Below are positions 40,601 through 49,600 of a DNA stretch of 64,000 bases, in pieces. The stretch is taken from the NCBI GenBank assembly GCA_030323885.1, contig CM059187.1, positions 82,668,027 to 82,732,026 on the forward strand, in the 5' to 3' direction. Numbering within the stretch: the first letter of the stretch is position 1; every line of letters begins with the position of its first letter. Both the position numbers and the translations under genes were made by a program. This DNA comes from Branchipolynoe longqiensis. Taxonomy: Eukaryota; Annelida; Polychaeta; Phyllodocida; Polynoidae. The notes beneath the pieces are model-generated. The model saw only the letters and a program-made list of their open reading frames with translations, was not told where the DNA came from and did no database searches.

Positions 40601-43600
40601 GGATGACGGTCCGGGGCCCGTCCGGCCCCTGATCCGGGTAGGTGTGACTGGGGCTTTATCAAGAGTGCTATCATCTGGGGACCACAGACGGTATGGCCAA
40701 ATGAGTTGAGCGTCCGTCTTCCGTTTTGGTAGATCGTGGGATTCGAACCCACAGGTTTGAACCCTGGGAAAGTGAAACAAATGACATAAAAATTGCCACG
40801 TGTCACTTCCTAGCCAGGCACTCAACATTATTAGTATAGGGCAAGGAGTGGTTGGCTCGGTGTCAGGATAATGTGACTGAGAGATATATATCAGGTTATG
40901 GTGCTGGTGACAGGGTCTCCAGGTGGTGTACATCATGTATCCCATACTAGAGTATGTCATCACCCAGTGGCCTAGATTCATATAGGGGATAGTTAGGTAG
41001 CCTGGATTAAAAAGATTTGTGGTTATCCAGCCTTTATTGGATTATACTGAATGGTTGTGTTGCCTAGATTCAATTATACGGATTGGTTGTGCAACCTATG
41101 ATAAATGATCCTGAATCAGAGAATAGTATGTGTTAATGGTGCTGTCACATTACGACGCTTCTCACTGGCGCGCCGCGAATGCGCAAATCACTTTTAATCG
41201 TCGAGAAACGGCAAACTTTTCGGCCTCAGCGCAACGTATTGCTAGCGTGCGGCTGACTTCATGGTAACATATATCGACGCCTGAGAAAAAAAACAAAAAA
41301 CGTTTGACGCAATGTGTGGGAACGAGCCTCATGCGCGCGCGGTGTCAGTGGAAAAAAAGTATACGTACCTCCAACGCACTTCTAATGTTTCTCGACGACC
41401 CCCTAATGTTGCCATAACGTTGGCACCCGCGAGTCGTCGCATGTCGAAAGTTTTGTGCAAGCACAAAACTTCGCCGATACTCTGACGCGCGCCACCGACC
41501 GTCGCCGACCGTCACTGTAGATCAACGAAAACCAACGTGCACGTAACGTTTCCTGGCGTTGGCCAAAACATTACAAACGTCGACGCGCATTGGCGAGAAG
41601 TGTTGTAATGTGACAGCACCATTAGGTAGTCTGCTTGCTTGTATCTGCATCTTATGACTGGTCAGCCAGCTTGGATTGTGTAACCTCGAGTAGACCATCC
41701 TGATTGCATTGTCCATGATGTGCGCAACATGGGTAATTGAGAGCGCGAGACTGTATATTCGCAGTAGCTTTAAAAGCGACCGTCTATATTGTAATTCTGA
41801 ACTAACAAAATGGTCGCCGATTAATGCGCCACCTACTGTAAATTCATTGAAACCGATATTCAATCAATCAATGGGCGCCGTCTTCTCGAAGAAGGTTGGC
41901 TGCAATGGACCTCCATCTCTTCCTGTCATTCGTTCCTCTCACGCATTCCGCATAGCTCATTGCGATATTACGCATTTTAAATGTGACTATTGGCGCCATC
42001 TACATTGTTCTTGTGAACTAACGAATGGCCGCTGACTGACGCGCCACCTACTGTAAATTCCAAGCAATGGCTATGATGCAGTTAGCGAATCTAGACACTT
42101 CGACCAGAGCCTTTCAAACGATCGGACGTGTTTTCCTAATTATGGGGCTGTCACACTACGACGTTTCCCACCAACGCGCGTCGACGTGTTGCTTTTTTGA
42201 TCGAAACGTCGGTACACGTCCGGTACGTTACCGGCGCGTTACCGGCGCGTTACCGGCGCGTCGGTACACGTTGAGGGATAGCAACGTGTGAATGGACACG
42301 TCGGCGCGCGTCGGGTCGCGCCGATCGTTTTGTGCTTGCACAAAACTTTCGACGCGCGCCGACGCGCACCAACGTGTTGGATCGCGCGTTAAGGGGCTGT
42401 CACATTAGGACGTTTCGTGCCAACGCGGGTCGACGTGGGACGACGTGTTGCAATTTTGGGCGAAACGTCGGTACATCTCCGGTACGTTACCGGTACGTTA
42501 CCGGGGCGTTTCCGGCGCGTCGGTACATAGCAACGTGTGTACCGGCACGTCGGCGCGCGTCGGTCCGAGGAGAAAGTTTTGTGCTTGCACAAAACTTTCG
42601 ACGGGCCGCAACGCGCAGCAGCGTGTTGGCGGGCGCGTTACGGACGCGTTAGCAACACGTCGAACCTGTTATCGGCGCGCCGGCGGAACGCTGGCAGGAC
42701 GTTGATCAATGTCGGTTAACATTGGCATTTGTTTCGCCATATTGCGAGCATTCCGGCTGCGCGTCGGCAACGTCCCGCCAGCGGGTTCCCAGCGTGCCAT
42801 CAGCGTGTTATCGGCGCGTTGTCGGCGCTCCGCCAGCGTTTCTCAGCGCGTTGGACGTGTTCCCGGCGCACCTGGATGCGTTGGCGGCGGGTCTGGACGC
42901 GCTGCCGGCATGGAGGCAGCGAGTTGGGATCGTACCAACTCGCTCCCTCCACGCTGTCAATGCGCCGACAATGCGCCAACAACACGCTGACTACACGCTG
43001 GGAACCCGCTGGCAGGACTTTGACACTTTCGTCCACCGCGCGTCGACACACATTCGCAGCGCGTTGCTAACACGCTACTCACGCGCTGCGGTTTCGTCAA
43101 ACTTTCTCCCAAGGCGCCGAAAACTTGGACGTGTCCAGCATGCTAGCAAATATTGTCCGCGTTGCCGGCACGCCGCACAACACGTTCCAATGTGACAGGG
43201 GTATTACCGGCGCGTTTGCAGGACGTCGACACACGTTACCAGCGCGTTGGAGGAATGTTGCTCGCACGTTGCTGTGTGTGTCTGTGTGTGTGTGTCTCTG
43301 TGTCTGTGTGTGTGTCTCTGTGTCTGTGTCTGTGTGTGTCTATCTGTGTGTGGCTCTGTGTCTCTGTCTGTGTCTCTGTGTGTCTCTCTATGTGTGTCTC
43401 TGTGTGTTTGTGTGTGTGTCTCTGTGTTTGTGTGTTTGTCTTTATGTCTGTGTGTGTCTGTGTGTGTGTGTCTCTGTGTGTGTATATGTGTCTGTGTGTG
43501 TCTGTGTGTGTCTCTGTGTCTTTGTGTATGTGTCTGTGTGTGTGTGTCTCTGTGTCTCAGTGTGTGTGTCTCTGTGTCTGTGTGTGTATGTGTGTGTCTC

Positions 43601-46600
43601 TGTGTCTATGTGTGTGTCTCTGTGTCTATGTGTGTCTGTGTCTCTGTGTGTGTCTCTGTGTCTTTGTCTCTGTGTCTGTGTCTCTGTGTATATGTGTGTG
43701 TATCTCTGTGTCTGTGTTTCAGTGGGTGTGTCTCTGTGCATGTGTCTGTGTGTGTCTCTGTGTGTCTCTGTGTTTCTGTCTCTGTGTCTCAGTGTGTGTG
43801 TCTCTGTGTCTGTGTGTGTGTCTGTGTGTGTGTCTGTGTGTCTCTGTGTGTCTCTGTGTGTGTATCTGTGTGTGTCTCTGTGTGTGTCTGTGTTTGGGTG
43901 ACTCTGTGTCTCTGCGTGTGTCTCTATGTGTGTGTATGTGTATGTGTGTGTGTGTCTCTGAGAGAGAGACACACACAGACACTCTCCCTCCCTCTCTCCC
44001 TCCCTCCCTCTCTCTCTCTGTCCCTTTCTCAGCCCCCCTCCCTCCCCACTCCCACAGACACACAGACACACACAGAGACACACACACACAGACACACACA
44101 GACACAGAGACACACACACAGACACAGAGACACACACACAGACACACACAGACACACACACAGACACACACATAGACACACACACACATACAGACACAGA
44201 GACACACACACAGATACACACACACACAGAGAGACACACACAGACAGAGAGACACACAGAGACACACACAGAGACACACACAGAGACACAGAGACGCACA
44301 CACAGACACACACACAGACACACACACAGACACAGAGACATACACACAGACACAGAGATACACACACAGACACACACAGAGACACAGAGACACACACACA
44401 GACAAAGAGACACACACACAGAGACACACACACAGACACAGAGACACATACAGAGACACACACACATACACACACACTGAGACAAAGAGACACACACAGA
44501 GACACAGAGCCACACACACAGAGACACATACACAGAGACACACACAGAGACACACACAGAGAAACACACACATACACACACAGACACAGAGACACACAGA
44601 GACACACACACAGACACAGAGACACACACACAGACACAGAGATACACACACAGACACACACAGAGACACAGAGACACACACAGAGACACATAGACACACA
44701 CACAGACACAGAGACACATACAGAGACACACACACATACACACACAGACACACACTGAGACAAAGAGACACACACAGAGACACAGAGCCACACACACAGA
44801 CGCAGATACGCACACTCAGAGACACAGAGACACACACAGAGACACACACATAGACACAGAGACACACACACAGACACAGAGACACACACACACACAGACA
44901 CACACATAGAGACACAGAGACACACACAGAGACACCACAACACTCACACAGACACACACAGAGACACACACATCGACACAGAGACACACATACAGACACA
45001 GAGACACACACACACAGACACGGGCAGGGAGGGAGGCCTTTTCCACCTGCAACGTCGATACCCGTTGACGGCGCGCTAATAACAGGCTATTATCACGCCA
45101 CCAACACGCTGCCGCGCGTCCAACTACCCCCCGAATCGCCGAAAAGTTTGACGTTTCTCGACGGGTTGCAAATATTTTCCGCGTTGCCGGCACGCCGGCA
45201 GAAACGTCGTAGTGTGACAGCCCATAACAGATTTGCCGTCCCCTCACCCAACTAATGACATAGATTGATAGGGTGAAATCCTCGAACTATATGAACCATC
45301 AACATCTTGAATCAAACTGTAACAAGCTAAAATAGAAAGAATAAATGCCACTATATAGTACTGTCTCGCGTTTTGTTCAATTAATGTCTACTTTAAATTA
45401 CACTTAATAAATCATGTAAGAACAGTTTGCGTAAATTCCTAGATGCATGTAAAACTTACGCCCGGAAGACCAGTGCTACGGCACTGAGAAAAGTTATATA
45501 TGAATACAATTAATGTACACCCCCCCCCCCGCCCGCACCCACGGAACAAGAACATCAAATTATCTTTCTTGGCATTGCACCCTATGAGAAATAATCATGC
45601 TGATAAGGATCAAGGTTGTCTAGGCCAACGGTTGCCTTCTTGTGTACAACCCTGTATCTAACCACTTCTTAGATCATCAAGTGAGAATAGAAGTTTGTGT
45701 TTAGACAACTACAACAACAAAATGCCGAACTCGATGTTTTCTATACATTTTATCCCACAGTCTGGAACATCCCCACATTAGAGACAATGCAATGTATTAG
45801 GAATTTCTTGCTTTGTTACTGTTGGGAATTTCTTCCTTTTCTTCCTCTTTTACATTTTTTTTTTAGCGGGGGGGGGGGGGGGGGGCTGTGTGTGAATTCT
45901 TAAAGGGAGCAGATATAGGTCGCTGGCGACGGGAACCGTACTCCGACAAATGCTCTCCAAGCACAACCTTATTTGGTTTTTATGTTTAGAGAACCAAATA
46001 TGTGTGGGGAGAGGAGGGGACCCACTTCACCAGGAGTGGATCAGTTCTGAGGCTGGGACTAGCTGGCAGTTGTTGTTTTAAAAATGGCTGGGTGAGTGGA
46101 GATAAGGGAGAGTAAAACTGGGGTATTTTCAATCTTCTTTAGAGTAGTTCAATCAGGAAATATATTTGTGTAATGTAAAATATATGTTAGTACAATTACA
46201 ATGCATAATTCAATGAGAAACAGAAAAAATGAAAAAGTTTTGTTGTTGATGAATGTAAAAAGTGTTCTGCTGTGGATGGGGTTTGAACCCACACCACCAA
46301 ACAACTTCAGATTACAAGTTCAACACTCTAACCACTAGGCCACAGAGACCACACATAATTAGTAGTCTCACTTCAGGCTATTTGTGTATAGGACATCACA
46401 TATAAAAGGTTTGCATGTACATACGCATGTACATACGCATGCACGCACATACATATGTATGTACGTATGTATGTATACAGACATATGCACATACATATGT
46501 ATGTATGTATGTATGTATGCAGACATACATATGTATGCACATACATATGTATGTACATACATACATACGTACATATGTACATACATATGTACATACGTAC

Positions 46601-49600
46601 ATACACATGCATGTGTACGTACATTCGTACATATGTACGTACATTCATACGTACATACATACATATGTACGTACGTACATACATACATACATATGTACAT
46701 ACGTACATATGTACATACGTATGTACATACGTACATACGTACGTATGTATGTACGTACATATGTATGTACATATGCACGTATGTATGTACATATGTATGT
46801 ATGTACATATGTATGTACGTACGTATGTACGTACGTATGTACGTACATATGTGTGTGCGTACATACGTACGTATGTTTTTGTGTGTGTTGTTTTACATCC
46901 TAGCAACATCTAAGGTCATATCAGGATAGGTACCGACTTGTGACAGTGCGCGCGCATGGCAACTCTATAGTGCTGCCCCACTGGAATACCATGCCACTAG
47001 TACCATGACCTGATATCCCACTCAGTCACATTATCATGACACTGAGCCAACCAGTCCTTGTCCTATCCTAATAATGCCGAGTGCCAGACTAGGAAGCAAC
47101 AAGTATCAATTTTAAAGTCATTGGTTTGACTCGACCAGGATTCGAGTTAGAGCATCCGTCTCCCGTGTTGCTAGATCGTGGGGGTGGGAGTTTGAATCCT
47201 GGTCGAGTCAAACCAATGACTTTAAAATTGATACTTGTTTCTTCCTAGTCTGGCGCTTGGCATTATTAGGATAGGACAAGGACTGGTTGGCTCAGTGTCA
47301 GGACAATGTGACTGAGTGGGATATCAGGTTATGGTGCTGGTGGCCTGGTATTCGAGTGGGGCACGATAAAGTTGCCATTAGTGCGCACTGTCACAAGTCG
47401 GTACCTGTCCTGATATGACCTTAGATGGTGCTAGCACGTAAAACAAGAACAAACAAAACAAACACATACACACACACGTTTTATATGTGATGTCCTCTAC
47501 ACAAATAGCCTGAACTGAGAGTAGAAATTATGTATGGTCTCTGTGGCCTAGTGGTTAGAGTGTAGGACTTGTGATTAGAAGTTGTTTGGTTGTGTGGGTT
47601 CAAACCCCCTCCACAGCAGAACTTTTTTTATATTCAACAACAAAAAAACGTTTTTCATCTATATCTGTTTCTCATTGAATTATGCAATGTAATTGTACTA
47701 ACATATATTTCACATTACACAAATATATTTCCTCAAGGTTAGGGTTCTGGATTTCTATTAATTTTGAATAAAACTAATGTTTTGCACTGCGTGTTCCAGC
47801 ACACTCAATGGCCGTGAGCAATCTTCTTACAGAAAAAGTGAAATATCTCTAAAACCACACCACCTAGAAACACATTGCTTGGTACACATATAGAAAACAT
47901 GTTTACCAAAATGATTATATTAAATTGATAAGGTTAGGGTTCTGGATTTTTATTAATTTTGAATGAAACTAACGTTTTGCACTGCGCGTAGTCATGTAAT
48001 AATGATGCACGTGGACTTCCCATCAACCACCGCGCGCCCGAGATGCTGAACTCGCTTTACCCTCATCTAGGTCACTCTCCTGTACACCACCAAGTGGAAA
48101 GGTTCAGTACTAAGCATGCACCACCCCTGTGGCACACATCTGAACTATTTCCGAGTTCGTTTGTTTTCCACGCGGCAGATAGCTGGCCGCTTTAAAAGAA
48201 ATCCAATCGGAGACCCTAGGCATGTGGACAATGTGCTGGTGACGCCGCAGTCAATACGAGCTGGTTGGACCTGGCTAATGTTGTCTTTGACATATAGGAC
48301 GCGACAAGTGGGCCGACCGAAGACAGTCCATACTTCGGTTGTACCCAGGGAATCTAGGCCCGACTTTTTATTACCTCATTGAACGCCCGCCTCACACTAG
48401 CCGATAAAGTTAACACATATCCTGTCCATCGGGGATCAGAAATGGCACTGCTATAATATGCCAGCTTCCAGTCAAATAGCTGCACTCGGGGCAACTCCTG
48501 TAGACCATTATCGATCGATACTAAACCCAGTGCCGATATCGATATGATCGCTACGCACATGATAGGTAATGCGATTATCGGCAGCAAAGTGGGAATACAC
48601 CTGCGCGATTCGCAATATTTTAGTTGAAGTTGCATTATCTTATTGTTTTGATTTGCTGCCTTTCGCTTGCTTGTTATTTTATTTTTGTAGATACATATAT
48701 TTGTACGTTGATCATTTATAATCCACTTTTTTGGGGGGTCTGAAATATTTTGAATTTATTGTCATCCGTTAACATTGGAGATATTTGAATTAAAAGCATG
48801 CTAAAATAAGTTTGGTCTGCACACCGAAACGTTGGATATAAATATATATATATACTGTATATATCGCAATAGACGTGCACTGTGCGACTGCAGACAAATG
48901 GATGCATGTCTATTCAAAGTTAAAGAATTTCATGGATTTGTTTTTGTCGTGCCTCTGAAATAAAGTGGGACTGTCTTATTCTATGTGCATTCAGTCTGAA
49001 TATGATTGTAAATTTGTATTTGTTTTTGTCGTGCCTCTGAAATAAAGTGGTATTGTCAAATTGTATGGGCATTGAGTCTGAATATGAGTGTAGATTTGTG
49101 CGTGTGTGCTTCTATTGGGTAGCGTGCTTCTATTGGGACATATAAGGTATATATATATATATTTATATTTATATATATATATGCTGCATAATGATAATAC
49201 GAGTATAATAACCCAGAATCCTCTACTCACGCCTCACACCCACTCACCAGTAATCGGGTGGTGGAGCCTCGGGCTAGTCATCTACTGCTCCGATCTACTC
49301 GCCTCAGCTCTGCCGTTGGTGCCACCGCTCGGCTTGCTTAGTATTCTGACTGACTTATCGTCGGAAATTTGTATATATATGCTCTATAATCTATTATGGA
49401 TATATAAACAGAGACACCAACTCTCTGCAGTTTGCTCTATTATTATATACCATCTAGGCTCTACTTCATGCTGCATGTAGTCCCAGATTCGGCCACGCAG
49501 GAGCCACTAGTCATAGACTTTTACACTTGTGTACCAGCGGTCCTGGTCGGTATCGCCTCAAGACCCACTCGGACGGTCAATTTCTAACTATGTGTCCATT

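Larger units (their letters stand above)
46155..47732. repeat. 1.6-kb long inverted repeat
   Basis: The outer arms 46155-46408 and 47480-47732 are inverse copies at roughly 90% identity by eye (for example gttctgctgtggatggggtt against aaccccctccacagcagaac). The inner arms are two S1 SINEs facing away from a shared centre near 47145. The left arm also has a (TACA/TACG)n expansion. Confidence 0.88.

Noticed and set aside
43125..45011. Very long open frames (300-500 codons) on both strands
   Set aside because: They are translations of the TG/TC and CA/GA simple repeat; no stop codon is possible in most frames and the protein is Cys/Val/Leu/Ser or Thr/His/Arg repeats.
46368..46929. Overlapping open frames rich in Tyr, Cys, Met, His and Thr
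   Set aside because: Artefact of the tetranucleotide microsatellite, open in all frames.
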